NCBI GenBank assembly: GCA_022747635.1
Contig: JAKTNV010000193.1
Span: forward strand, 62,001 to 126,000
Direction of reading: 5' to 3'
Length of the DNA: 64,000 nt
Source of the DNA: Hetaerina americana
Taxonomy: Eukaryota; Arthropoda; Insecta; Odonata; Calopterygidae
Positions within the stretch are counted from its first letter, which is position 1; each line of letters opens with the position of its first letter. The position numbers and the translations under genes are program-made. The notes below the pieces were generated by a model. That model made no database searches and had not been told where the DNA came from. It worked only from the letters and a program-made list of their open reading frames with translations. Of the stretch, positions 12,301-24,680 are shown piece after piece.

Positions 12301-13140
12301 CCTTTCCGGGACGGTATCCTCGAGGTGAGGCAATCGTTATCAGATTACGATAATGCAAGCCGCAGTGAAATTCGGACTTTTTCAAACTTTAAATCTTCAT
12401 TAAGAAGTCGGGGATTTAACAATATTTTTATAGCATTCGATAGCTGAAAACATAATCAAAATCGTACGCTAATTAAATGGTAAGTAATCGAGAATGCTTA
12501 AAATAAGGGCGTTTGTTAAGAAGAATCAGGCGATCTGTACCCTCATCTATAAAACCAAAGTTTATATTGATTACTGCGATTTAATTGGATAGTATTTCGC
12601 ATTTGAGCTAGCTATACGTAAGCATAGCATTCATCATCGTACATGCATGCGATTTTAGTTCATGCTTTTGATTTGTTCATTTTATTCTCACAAGAAAAGA
12701 ATATCACAAGGAAGAAATTTTATGACTTGTAGTATTCCGTAATGGAAGTCGGTGAAGGTACTCTCGCAAGAAAACTCACATTACCTTCATGATGGTTGCG
12801 ACTAGGGGAATGGACCTCCCGAGTTCCAGCAAGTCTCCTCCCGTAAACGAATGTGCGTCATTGCAGTAGAACCACGAGCCTAATATAGTAATATCCATGC
12901 GTGCGGGTTCGTCCACATTCGTCCACATTCGTCCACATTCGCCCATTTCTTCCGCGCCACGGCGTATTTTTTTCAAAGATAAGCAACAATGGAACAGATG
13001 ACATTCCAAGATTGCGAAACAGCGGCATCATTCACACTCAATCATTTGTCGGCAAGGAAAACAGCCACTCACTTTCCCACATCTGAGAAACGAGCGAAGC
13101 GTTGGAAACACGCCCGCTTCAAGCCAGACTAAGTGATCTT
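12301..13140. other. AT-rich noncoding stretch
   Basis: Contains the short 10-base tandem repeat listed at 12911-12940. The remainder shows nothing recognisable; the 77-codon minus frame at 12776-13009 overlaps that repeat. Confidence 0.5.
12911..12940. repeat. Three perfect copies of a 10-base unit
   Basis: GTCCACATTC occurs three times head to tail without change, with a diverged fourth unit (GCCCATTTCT) after it. A small, young minisatellite. Confidence 0.95.
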
Positions 13141-14300
13141 TATGAGATAAAAACTAACCAAATCCGAGAGGGGCGGGGGGAATAGTTCGGGAGGCGTGCT
13201 GGAAACGGTTGGTGAGTATACTTGCGAAATGCCGGCCGCTCTTACCGCCTCCGGAGTTCAAAAGAGTGGAAGGGATGAGGGAGAAGGAAATACGGAGAGA
13301 GAAAGAGAGAGAGAGGAAAGGATAAGAAAATGAAAGAAATTAACCGCCATCTGTGAGGTGGGGAAGCAGAGAGGATGGATTCTTCTTTATGAACTGACCT
13401 ATCTCAATGGGGACGCCGTAAATCATGTAATTCATTACTACAACCAGTCGCCCCGCTCCCACCCGGCCGATCCCATCCGCAATTCCCCTACCCACAATCC
13501 TCTGCGTCTCATTCTCTCCTCGTCCCGTGGGTTCCCGTTGCCGAGAGAACCCCTGCAAGATGTATTTCTCCACCCTCGCTCCACTCCCTCTCCTCCTTGA
13601 CACAATCCCCGGCGCCCCACCCTCCCATCCGACTCGGTCCCTCCCGCATCTCCCACTCCCCCCCCCCCGGCCTCCCTCCCGACCACCTCCACGGCAGCTC
13701 TATTCTCTCTCCCTCTTTTTCCTCTCCCTCCTCCACACTAACTCCCAGCCTCCCTTCCCACCGCACTCTCTCTCTCTACCTCTCACCACGGACCACCCAC
13801 AATGCATTCGTCACACCTCGGCGTGGCGTAGGTGCCCAGCTGCCTCATCGCAATGGCCCACACCGCGCCAGAGGATACTTGTCACTCGAAATGGTCTCCC
13901 GCCAAACCTCCTCCTCCCTCCCTCCCTCCCTCCTATCACAATCTTTCTCCCCTCACAACATCCCCCCACGCACCCCCTCCCAAAGGATCGCCCTAAAACC
14001 CACCCCACCCTCCCCATCCCTACCAACCAACCCTCCTTAACTATGGAAATCACCTACCCCCTCCACTCAACCCTTCTCGCTTTTTATGCACGATAAAGTC
14101 GTTTGCCTGTCCGACCCCCCATTCTCCCTCTCCCGCGAGCCCCCGATTCCCTTTCCAATTTATCCTTACTCCCCCCTCACCACCCACCTCTCCGACCCTT
14201 TTTTTTCTCTACTCTGGGTTTGATTGGACCGCTGCGGAGTCGGGTGCGGGCTCCTCGCGCTCAAGGCCTGAGTTTGACTTCATTTCGAGAGTAATTCACA
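13141..14300. repeat. Purine-rich then long pyrimidine-rich island
   Basis: Top strand is G/A-rich at 13160-13340 (GAGAGAGAAAGAGAGAGAGA near 13295-13315), then C/T-rich from about 13440 to 14220, with a C run at 13658-13668 and (CCTC)n at about 13908-13932. Frames of up to 189 codons on the plus strand and several G/R-rich frames on the minus strand result from this skew. They are open in more than one frame at once and contain only P, S, T, L, H-type low-complexity protein. Confidence 0.75.
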
Positions 14301-16310
14301 AGGGTGTCCTGTTTCCCACTCGATTGTTGCGAGGGTAATTCTTCATGTGTTCTACGGTACACAAAGTGTGTCGTAATGGACGTAAAATGGCATGAACCCT
14401 CGGCACCTTTCTCACGAACCCAATTATTTACCCCTGAACCCTGCCACAATTAATTATCATCAAGCCATAGAAACTTAAATTATACCCCTGCTCTACCCTA
14501 ATTTATCCTCTTCTTGTTACTTCAGGTGGCTAACTCTTCATTTGAGTTCATAATGCTTTCGTTGCCTTTTAGTTGCTCATTATACCGGTTTAATAGCCAT
14601 TTCTATGCCTGATGATTTCGGTTAGAATGCTCCTCTCTGAAAGGAAAACGTTTTCGTACTATCAACCTGCGCCTTTCTTTTTGCTTCACTCTAATGTTAC
14701 TTACTCTCCAACTGTTTGCTCTCTGCCTATTTCTTCTCAATTACGCTTCAACACTTGCATCGTCAATTCGACGTGCCATGTGACAAACTTTTCGAAAAGA
14801 TTTATCGCGGGAAATCGAATGTTATCAGAAATAATAAGACATTTTTTAAATTTTTGATGTCATGATTTTTTATTGGTACAATCTGATTCTTTCAACCAAG
14901 CCCTCATTTTATCATATTTTATGTACTTTATTTTGTTTTTAAACCTTATATCAGGCCATCATACTGGGAATAGATTTAACTGACCATGTATCCACTACGT
15001 ACGACCACCAAAACCATTGTTATCACCGTAAAGGTGTGTTTCGATTAGTAAGGTAAGTTATCGTCATTACAGTGTAGGAATCAAACATATTTAGGGCAGA
15101 GAGACTAGAATTTTTCCCTCTATCACTGTAACGTTTACTATTTGTACATTTATAAATTCGAACCACTTAGGTTTTTAGTGTTGTTGCTCATAGGAATTAC
15201 TCTGCGTATGAATCCAAGACTTTCCGGTCATGGGCCATATGTTCTACTCGCTGGGAGGCCACATATCTCGTATACTAACGAAAAAAAAATATTCTCTGTT
15301 CTTTTAGGGTAATTTAAGACAGATGATTCTTGCACGTTTTTAATGTCTCTGCTTCTACCAGGTAAGCTACTTCACATTTGGTCTCTTGTTAAACTAATAT
15401 GCTATTTGAAGGCAAACAATTATTCATTTGCTTCCCTTCTTTAATAGCTCAATCTCCTGCAATGGTAAGAGCTAAGGTCCACTGCTGGACAGCTACCATA
15501 TGAATGTTGCATGTTAACCTTAACCAATTGAGAGTCAGAATAAGAATTAATAGTATTTCCATATTCGCTGAAGTGCAAGGGAAAGCAACACTTTACTTTG
15601 ATGGATTGACGTTTCTGTGATCGTTATGCGTGAGTTTGTGGAACACCTCTGGGAAATTTAATTTGTTAAATTCCGATGAACCATCTGAGTCAGTCATAGC
15701 CAGTAGAATTGCAATAAAAATATGTATTATTATAATTTCACTACTAATTATTTCATGGGAGTAGGTTTTACCCGTTACTCCCAACACAATGAGACAACCA
15801 GTGAGAAGAGAGTAAGTCATGTGTGAGTTCAAAGGTCCGAAACCCCAGACAAACATGTAAGTACGTCGTTTTCTGTACGTAGAGGCCTTCATTGAAGAGT
15901 GAGATGAGTGCGATAAAATACTAAGTTCTATTATTATAACTTTGCTCTTTCTTCAATGGATTACTTAAAATGTTTTGAAGTCGTCACAGGTTTCAAGTGA
16001 AACATAATTGCGCAATGTTTTAGGCATTCGGTCGCACACCTACAAAGACTTCAATGCTTACATCATCATCAAGATTGCTGGTGACTCCTTCACTGCTTAA
16101 AATAAGTCTGGAAGAGACAGGTGAGTGAGTGCAGCATTTTTGTTGAAAGTGATTGGTTTTCACTGGGTGTTGTTTTGGAACATAAATAAAAAAAACGCCG
16201 TCCTTCGCACCAACCAAATACGTAGTTCAGTAATTTATTTGTCACTTTTAGTTTCACATTTATACCTCTTTGTTCACCTGTCCGCATTCCTAAACTCCTA
16301 TTCATTTGTC
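14301..16310. other. AT-rich noncoding stretch
   Basis: The longest frames are 99 codons on the minus strand (15593-15892) and 106 codons on the plus strand (16125-16445, which runs into the next tract). Neither matches a known family. No repeats were recognised. Confidence 0.55.
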
Positions 16311-17040
16311 TTCCTCCCTCCCTTCTCTCCTACCCCCTGTTTCCCACCCCCCGTTTCCCACCCCGTTTCCCACCCCCTATTTCACCCCCTGTGGTCCCAT
16401 CAACTGCGTCAACCCTCCAACGCTCACACAGACTCACACACATGAATGCATCCACGCATGCGCGGACACAATATTTCACTCCGTGGGGTCAGTTACTTTC
16501 GGCGAGCATTTGTGCTCTTCGGGGAGGGAGTGCATGAGACGGGAAGCGTTTTTCCTTCGCGCTCACCTTTGCTCACAAAAAGGTGGGGAGCGTGCACATG
16601 GGCCAAAATAATAAAACGCGAGAGAGTGTTTTGGGGGCTTTGAGTGGCACAATGGCAGCCGCCGTCGGGGAAGAAAGTTATACGGTGGCCCCACGCACTA
16701 CACCGGAACATCATCCTCGGGAGATGAAAAAAAATATATTATGCGTTCGGACACGGATGAGAGAGGAAGAATGATATCCGCGCGAACGTTTTTGTGTGGG
16801 CGATGCATAATGGCTGTCGGGAGGACATTTTGGCGAATGAAAACTTTCCTCATGTCCACCTCATCCTCTATCCCTCTGACTAGTCTCCCCTCTCCCATTC
16901 TCCATCCCGGGTCCTTCTCCTCATTCCTCTCCTCTCCTCCACCCATCCGTCCATCCCCCTCCTTCCCCGGCGGCCCGCTTCACCTCTCCGCCTACGCCCG
17001 CAGCTCAGGTCAGCCTTCATCCTCGACGTGGACAATATAA
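16311..17040. repeat. GC-richer island with C/T tracts
   Basis: Includes the TTTCCCACCCC minisatellite listed next, a CpG-rich mixed block at 16450-16830, and a C/T tract at 16850-17000 (CTCCACCCATCCGTCCATCC). The frames here (61 to 101 codons) show no domain. Some feature of an accessible regulatory region is possible but nothing specific is seen. Confidence 0.6.
16332..16397. repeat. Short C-rich minisatellite
   Basis: Four to five imperfect units of 12-14 bases built on ACCCCCTGTTTCCC (variants ACCCCCCGTTTCCC, ACCCCGTTTCCC, ACCCCCTATTTC). Confidence 0.9.
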
Positions 17041-18204
17041 TTCCCATGGATGCGGCCTCCAGCTAGCTCTCTGGGGTGGTCACCCTTGTGACCTTTAGGT
17101 GGGAAAAATGTTTCGTCACAGGATGAAAGAGTTGGTAGCAATGACACTTAATGGTGAAAACTCGTAAAGGTATTAGCCCTAATAGAATAAAAAAGTAGCA
17201 ATTGTGCTGCCATTCTTCTTTAGGTCGTATCTTATGGTAGGGGTAGACTTAGGTATCACAAACGTTAAAGAGCCTTTATGACCGAGACAAAGTTGAATAA
17301 TATTAAGATGTCTGCGAGGATTGATCTACAGCATAGCAAATCCCAAGCGTTAACAACATTATATATCTTTTGCGTGATGATTCCCTGATTCCTGAGAAAC
17401 TTTCAGGTTATTTATATAAGTAAGCACCTGATTATTTAGGGAAAATTCCAAGCCTACTAGGCTAGTCGGGTGGGAAGTTAACTATCCAGTCCTTTCTAAC
17501 GTGGGCCGGTTGGGTGAGATGGCGAGAGGGAGACGATTATGTAGGTTCAAGGGCATGGTTGGCTGGCTACCGGGTGATTGGGTTCTCACGAAAACGGCTT
17601 TCCAAACGGAAAGTAAACTAAATTTTTTAAATTTAGCAACTTTTGCATGGGTGAAATTTCAAAAGCAGTTATGTCTCTTCTTCTCGATGCTACCCTTTAT
17701 TCGATAAAATCATCTGACCATATGTAACACGGTCGAGTTATATTTTTCGTCACTCTAGGTTTTTCATAACTTACTGTCTATACTCCTCGTGTCACTTCCA
17801 TTATTGCTAATTTTTCATTCCACTCATATTTCCCTCTCCTCGACCATGTAGTTCTGGGCTGTATTTTGCATTAATCTATTTCTTTTTTCAATCTTTTCTC
17901 GTCTCGTATCTCCTATTTTTCTTTATATTATCATTTTTCCAGTTTTCATTCTTTCTTTAAATTTGCTTGTCGTTGCTTTTGTTTTCATGGTGAACGACAC
18001 GATGGGTCCAAAGGCTGCTTTGTAAATTCTTATTCCTGGATCAGTTCATGGGTATGTGTTTTCCTCTAGTAACTCATACATAAACCCCCAATCCTTTTCA
18101 ATTTTATTTTCATTACTGGCTCATTTATTTCATCATTTAAGGGTCCGTTGCGTTGCTAGTTATTAGTTTTAACCTAAATTTTAATATTTTATTATTTACT
18201 CTAG
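17041..18204. other. AT-rich noncoding stretch with a weak tRNA-like patch
   Basis: Around 17495-17560 GTGGGCCGGTTGGGTGAGATGG followed by AGGTTCAAGGGC resembles a degenerate polymerase III A box and B box. It could be an old SINE head, but neither box fits well. The rest (17600-18200) is T-rich and featureless. Confidence 0.45.
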
Positions 18205-18535
18205 TTTTGTAGCAGCGATGAACAAGGTAGTGATAGTAGAATAAGGGGAGGCGACCGACAGCTAATTGTGCCAATCAGGGATGAATGGGAAGGGAGGAAA
18301 GGTGGAGAGAAGCCCCTCATTAGTCTACTGATATCAAAAAGCACCAAGGGGTCTGCCGTTTTACGCCCCATCCGACGGACGGCGTACTCCTTCAAAGTGC
18401 TCTCCACAAAGTACCTCAAATAGGAATCGGGATATCGCTGAAAGAGATCAGCAGAATTCGAACCCTGACTCTCTGAGGGGGAACCCAATATGATAGCTAC
18501 CGCACAATCTGCATCCACCCGTTTCACAAGGGATT
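18205..18535 (-). mobile_element. tRNA-derived SINE, fullest copy in the window
   Basis: Read on the minus strand: GTGCGGTAGCTATCA (A-box region, about 18490-18504), AGAGAGTCAGGGTTCGAATTC (B box GGTTCGAATTC at 18454-18464), a middle segment, the conserved module CCGTCCGTCGGATGGGGCG followed by TAAAACGG and CCCCTTGGTG, then GGGGCTTCTCTCCACC and the tail word AGCTGTCGGTCGC (18251-18263). Head, body and tail are in the order expected for a polymerase III SINE. The tail is shared with the start of this window and the body with 12.0-12.3 kb. The 108-codon minus frame through it is a by-product. Confidence 0.75.
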
Positions 18536-19570
18536 TTCTATTTAAGAGCTGATATAATATGTGTTTTCCTAATTACACGAAATTTACGAGTATCACATTT
18601 TCGATCGTAATATCATTCTGAAATTTTTTATGCATCCATAAATCTTAGACATACTCATTCTCTGCCACTACATTATCTGCATAACTTAGGACACCTAATT
18701 CTACCTTATATTATGCAAAATTTCAGGCTTTCAATATTTTTTTAAAATTCGGTGATTATTAAATTTTACCTAGAATTTTTACTGTGCTAATCGATATAGT
18801 TTTATGCATGTGTAATCCAATAATAAAGGAACTGAAAGCAATTGTTACAGAAAAATAACAAGAAGTACTATACGGATTTGGTGAACGATAATATTTGAGG
18901 TGAAAGCACTCAATTTATAGAAAAGTAATCATAAATTTTTAGTATGTCACGATATGGCTCAAAGTTAGGCAAATTTTCAATTTAAATGCTTAATGGAACA
19001 TAATATGGGCTCCATTGAAATTCATGTCCAACAAATCCCATTGATGTGCCAAGTTTTCAGGATAAAATGTAGCGAGGAGTGCCACCATGAAAAAATACCA
19101 TAATTTAATTACGGTGCACCGAAAAGTACAAGCATTTAAATGACAAAGGTCGCAGGATAGTAAACCTGTTGCGTATGGTACACTTGTTCTTCAATTAAGC
19201 GAGAAATATCCATTGATTATGCAACATAATAACTCAGTTGTCATGACGTCGCGTTGCCTACCAGACAGCAAGGAACTTGTTCAAAAGATCAGGTGATGAA
19301 ATTCCTCTCCATAATTTATAGGCATAGGGCGTTTAGTCTCATAATCGTGTGGGTGTTAATCCCATACATAGACCGCTGCGACAAGAGCGTCTATGACGCG
19401 ACCCGGTTTAAAAATTATACCGAGTAGATGTTAACAGATGTACACAAGCTTTTATGACGAAGGACTTAACGGCGGTCATTCGGCAAAATGGGGTGCACAA
19501 AGGGATTTTACAGCCTCTCAAATGATTTATTTAGACGCGATATGTTGCTTCGCTACCCGGCGGCCGGCTT
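18536..19570. other. AT-rich noncoding stretch
   Basis: No frame over 60 codons, no repeat and no RNA gene seen. Bases 19370-19420 (CGTCTATGACGCGACCCGG) are locally CpG-rich just before the next island. Confidence 0.55.
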
Positions 19571-20165
19571 CGTGAGATCACACACTTGAGGAGGCTGTAG
19601 GGGGAGGGAGGGGGTGAAAGGGGGGTAAAGGGAACTGAGCGGGGTGGGAACGGAAACGAGGAGAGGGGTGTGGCGAGACTGAGCAATGGGGTGGGGGGGC
19701 AGGGACGGAGGAGGAGGGCGTACGGTGGGACGCCCCACGCCCTCGGGAGGAAACGACGGGGTTGAAAGGGTTCGGTAGGGTGGGATGGTGGAGAGACAAG
19801 TGGATGGGTGGTGGATGCGGCCGGAGTTTGGGAGGGGGTGTGCGTAGTTGGGGTGGAAGGAGGTGGGATGGGTGAGGGTCGAGGCAAGACACTAGGCAAG
19901 AATGTTGCGCTGCAGGGGTGTTGTAAATAAAATATGAGTTGGCGGGAGGGCGGGGAGGGAGGTGGTTGTTGAGGGGAGTGGACGCCCGGGAGTTGGGTGA
20001 TGGGGTCCGAAGGTTGTGTGTGTGTGCACGCGCGTTAAATGCTTTTGATGATTTGCGGTCGAAGAGGTGTGAGATTTTGAGCGGATTCTGAACACGGGAG
20101 GCTGGATACAAGGGAATTGGGGGTGGGAGGAGACGGTCACCCCTGGGGGGGGGCTAGAAGGCGGG
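19571..20165. repeat. Polypurine (G-rich) island on the top strand
   Basis: Bases 19590-19990 are G/A-rich with many GGGG runs (GGGAGGGAGGGGGTGAAAGG) and 20120-20165 again, including a G9 run near 20145-20153. A (TG)n tract of about 13 bases sits at 20014-20026, followed by CACGCGCG. Minus-strand frames of 61-177 codons are Pro/Ser/His/Thr-rich and reflect only this composition. Several closely spaced G runs could form quadruplexes. Confidence 0.7.
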
Positions 20166-23140
20166 AAGGGCCGACCGGAGACTAAGGCGATTCTTGGGCT
20201 ACATCAACGATTACTTCTCGGAAAATCGTACCAAGCCGAGAAATGTGGCAAAAATTTGAAATTTTCCCTTTGTTTTGCGCTCGCCACGGGCAGAACTAGT
20301 CCGAATTTTTTTTTTAACCAATAGGTAGGTACATAATCAATCTCCCGTGCTGATTTCTCGTCGATCCGCAACCCACGAATGGAAGTGGGGCCTTAAGCTA
20401 CGAGTTCCTGGGATGACGGCGCTTCCTTAAGGGGTGAATATTTTGTTTTGTGGGCGTATTCACAAGGAAAGAACGCGTTCAAATCTCCTCCAGGGTCTCT
20501 TAAAACAGAACTCATCGGGGGCAAACTCAACGATCCGAGCATCTGTCATAGGACGTCGCCCTCGGGATCAATCTAAGTGGCGGAACTTAAAAAAAAAGAA
20601 ATTTTCGACGTACTGAACGTAAAAAATGAAATAAGGCGGCTCGCATTGAATTCCGCACGACTATATTTACTATATCACACAATTTTTTCAGCCTCGTCCT
20701 CGGGTGTATTTTCTTCTTTCTTTGTTTTTTATTCATTTTTGTTTTGTAAACCTGAAGATGACGTGGCACCTCGGAACCCTTAGCTTTTCATACACATTAA
20801 CTGTGCAATTTTGATACCGGGAAGGTATGGTTTTTATTCAATTTTCAAGAATAAAAGATTGATTCCATTTTAAATAAAATCAGAGAGGTTTCCTGTATTC
20901 CCAGTTGATTAAACTACTCGGGATCAAATTTTAACTCCTTTAACACCTTACTCTAATATTGTAACACCATGCATCATATCAGTCTCTACCAACGAAAGTC
21001 TTCTTTTCGGAATTTATATGGAATTTGATATTTGTAGGGTTACTTTCAATTTATCCGCATCACTTAAAGAAGTACTGAGCACAAAAATTCCTTTATTTTC
21101 AAACGATTACTCCAATTTACAACAAATATTTTTTTATTGGAATCCACCTAAATTGTGATTTATAATGGCACCCATTTATTTCGCCTAGGTTTTTCGTCTT
21201 GCATATGTGGTTTCAAGATTTATTTCGCATTTGTGACAAATCCAATCTCAATGACATTATTTGTTAAAAACTAAGTAATGATATTAAAATTCACTTCATC
21301 TGAAAAATCTTTATGTAAAAATATCCGTTTAGTTTGACACTTCGAAGGACAGGCATATTGATCCTCGAGGCGTAGCGCCAATTCACAGTTGATTGTATTT
21401 AAATTTACGGTTCAGTTGCAATATTAATCAAAGTGAATAAGTTTGTACTAATAATTCACGCAAATGAATTACACATCTAGGCGAAACTGAATTAAAATTT
21501 GACATTAAGGAGAGAGAGTCAGTCATGTAAAGCTTCTTTCTCTGACCCCATGCAGCGCCAGAAAGCCTGAGAGAGGTCGCCTCGTCACCTTGATTACTAA
21601 TTAGTTCTTGAACAAATGTTATATTTACTTCGATCGGACAGCCTTCTAAGATTACGATGATGGGAAATAAACAAACGGGGGAAGGGGAAAGGTACCACGA
21701 GATGCGGTAACGTCCAGGCGTGGTAACGAACTTTCCGAATCATTTTTGTTTTACCTGCGTCATAACCATCAAAATAACTTTTGAGATAATTCATCATCGT
21801 AATATAATCATATTTCCCATACGTTCTCTGGCATTTTAGAAGCTGTTTTACACATCTCCGTTTCACGGGGAGGCAACTGTTGCCGTAATTTTACACGTTA
21901 AATATGTTGGTTCGATTTGAAAAACCAGTGAGCAGAACTGATTTATTGCTCAAAATTAATTATGTACGTACTTTTTGATATATGAGATGCTTTCACTTGC
22001 TGCCTATTTTAAATTTTCGATTTTTTTCGGCTGAAATCGAGTCTCACAAAGAGTAAGTATAAATTTCGTAGCTTGGGGCATCTCGTGAACTTTTTCTTAT
22101 TATGTTGGCATATACGGGTTTCAGTATTTGTATTTTTTTTCTCTTGAGACATTCGCGGAATGACTGATGACGGTTAAATATTTCCCATGCTCTTAAAAAT
22201 CAACTGTGCTGATTCTTGGAGAGCCAATTTTCTTTAAAATAGCTTTTGTGAAATAATTGAATTGGCCAAGAATGAGATCATATTAGGTATTTTAGATAAC
22301 AGTGCTCTGTATACTGTTTCCGTCGTAAAACATTTCTCTGATACGGAAAGAGACCAAGAAATCATAATTGAATCAGTGTATTTTGTCAGCATATAAACAA
22401 ATAATTCAAATTATATTTTTTGTGGCATAATATGAAATTAATTAGGACATGCGGCTTTGTGTTTTCGTCTAACGAACTAGAACACTTACTCAACAATAAG
22501 ATATCAACTACTAAGTTTACCTACTCTTTTGTTATGGCATATTGGCTAGTTTGTTTTCTGCGTCATCGTTAGATTAGTACTAAACGGTAGTGCGGATGAA
22601 GTTACCGCACTCATTCAGCTGAAAGTTTAGTCTATTTAATTCGAAAACTATATTTCACTCTTGCATCTGTTTTTTTGAAATAATTCACCATAAATTATTT
22701 CGTGATTGGAGAAGGAAAATAGCTTTACAGGTTCCAACTATAGGGATTATATCACTCTGCTAAATCATGAAAATTTTTATTCAGCGACAGAACACTACTA
22801 TGATGGAGATGAATGCATTCCAAGGCCTTCGGGTTAGCCGGAGAGCTCACCATCCCGAAGATAAATCAGGAACAAGAGATTTAACATTCTACGGTGGGAA
22901 TATTAAATCGCTCTTGAAATATGGGCACCTTGATGTATTTTTAAGAGAAAATGTCACCTCTTTTTAAAGCGTGGATATCTCATTAGGTTTTCTTTGTAAT
23001 CAAGTTTAGAGAAATTTGTTAAGAGCAAAAATACGTTCGTGGGATACTCGTATCGCAATGATGAATGCGCACACTTTCTGGTCGACTTGAAATCGCTTTG
23101 ACTGCAGCGTAGAGACCGCCGCGAGCAGTTCATTTGAAAT
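20166..23140. other. Long AT-rich noncoding stretch
   Basis: Bases 20380-20580 are mixed and CpG-bearing (GGACGTCGCCCTCGGGATC); a GTTCAAATCTCC word there lacks a good A box. From 20780 to 23000 the DNA is AT-rich. An 89-codon minus frame (21597-21866) and a 66-codon plus frame (22767-22967) are not recognised. Confidence 0.55.
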
Positions 23141-23820
23141 AGTTTTGCAGCCACGAGAAAAATGTTCACCGGAGAGGGAGGACGGTGGCGCACAGCTCTC
23201 GGAGATTGCAAAGCCGAAGGGATTTTCCGCACCCCAGCCTCATATCTTGCTTCACCTTTACGATCTCGACCCACCTCCTCCACCCCCTGTCCGTCTCGGG
23301 GCAGTCGAAAGGCATCAAAACCATCCTTTGAGAGCTCTCTACACGTCCGGCCTCCTTCTCTTCCGTCTCCTCCGGCCTCCCGCCCATCTGTCCCTTTTGA
23401 GTAATACCTTCACACATCATCCCATCGCACCATTTCATGGATCATTTCGAGTCACCTTTTGTTGTCGACTCCTTCCTTCCCGCCTCTCACCCACTCACTT
23501 CACCTCACCTTCCCCCTGACTCCCCCCGTTTGCACCCTCCTAGTCTTCCATCTTCCACGCTCTCGTTCTGTTCTTCTCGCAAGGGGATAGCTCGCGTCTC
23601 TCTCTCTTCTCCCGTTGTCTCTTTCCCCGGCAACCCCTCCTTCCCAACCGACTCAGCCCCCGCGCCACTCTTTGACACTTCGTCTCATACCAGGCGCCTC
23701 CAACCTCGCTCACTTCTGCCTCGCTCAAAATTCGTATCTCTCTTATTTCCGTCTCGATCTGGTGCCAGCTGGTCCCGCGCGATTCATGTTGGGATGGAGA
23801 ATCTATTCAACGCTCTTTGA
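23141..23820. repeat. Polypyrimidine island
   Basis: The top strand is C/T-rich from 23265 to 23760 (CCACCTCCTCCACCCCCTGTCC; TCTCTCTCTTCTCC near 23600). Plus-strand frames of 80-127 codons overlap in different phases and are Ser/Pro/Arg-rich. Confidence 0.7.
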
Positions 23821-24221
23821 ATGTGCACCAATCGATAAACTACCGCATCTTCCTATGCACCAAATATATCCACTGCTGCTGTGAATGACTTATGCTTCAG
23901 CCATCGTGCATCATTAACCGTTGTATTTTTAATGCCAGTCGTGTGGAAGAGAATTCAGTTTCGTCATTGGCTAAGGTCAACCCTCCGGTTAAAAATTCTC
24001 GTTGAAAATTCCAATGGAGGTCATCCAGGTCAATTATATATCATTATTGTTAATTTTATACCTTCATCTACGAGGTTCATGTCTTATAAATCAAAAGTTT
24101 CCACTATCCTCTCCATTGTAGGTACACTATTTTTTGATGATATCCCTCAATGAATATTATTACTCCGTGCAAGGAAGTTTACTCGATTTTATCTGAATTA
24201 TTGACCTGACTTAGGTAAAGG
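23821..24221. other. Noncoding stretch
   Basis: Mixed to AT-rich. A 90-codon plus frame at 23881-24153 has no recognisable motif. Confidence 0.45.
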
Positions 24222-24680
24222 CGCCCTCTCAAGCAAGAGGAGGAAGTTGACATCAGGCACCTAAAGTAAAGATGCAAAGAGAATTCTTGTAAATGCTTTA
24301 ATGTGGAGCGTAGTTTGATATGGTTCGGAAACTTGAACGTTGAGGCAAGAGGATAAGCATAATGGCAGATCTTTAAGATGCGGGCGTGAATAAAAATGAA
24401 AAAATAAAATTGAAAAAGAAAATCATCGATAAAGTTCTAGACATGGTAGGGGAAAAGAGAAAGTTGTTCGAAGGCAGGACAAGTGAATACAGAAGATACG
24501 GAGAGGTAATGAGATGCTGAAGACGATAAGAGAAGTTATAATGCTCGGAAAGTCAGGTAATTGAAGGAAAAGAATATGTATATTGGATGGAATTCAAGGA
24601 GGTAGGATGTATAAGGAGCTAAAGAATGAGTTATTGAAATATTCACGGTGGGAACTGAGGATAATTAGTGCCATGTAAGT
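24222..24680 (+). mobile_element. LINE ORF2 C-terminal fragment, decayed (copy 2, longer)
   Basis: Plus-strand translation in shifting frames gives LSSKRRKL, KDAKRILVNALMWSVV, stop, YGSET (24319-24333), a TGA where relatives have W, TLRQEDKH, then in other frames KMKKIKLKKKIIDKVLDMVG, EKRKLF, GNEMLKTIRE, EGKR, ILDGIQGGRMYKELKNELL and YSRWELR. This is the canonical arthropod LINE segment after the reverse transcriptase palm: W-S-V-L-x-Y-G-S-E-T-W-T-L, then x-V-L-x-M-V-G-E-x-R-K-L, then D-G-x-x-G-G-R-x-Y-x-E-L-K. Frameshifts and stops make it inactive. The last part overlaps copy 1 at 9.05 kb in content. Relation to RTE- or CR1-like clades is not resolved. Confidence 0.85.

Noticed and set aside
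13527..14096. Plus-strand frames of 189 and 147 codons
   Set aside because: Products of a C/T-rich tract, Pro/Ser/His-rich, open in two phases.
19578..20111. Minus-strand frame of 177 codons
   Set aside because: Shadow of the G-rich island; Pro/His/Ser/Thr repeats only.
20480..20492. B-box-like GTTCAAATCTCC with nearby GGACGTCG
   Set aside because: The A box is poor and the downstream sequence does not match the SINE family in this window.
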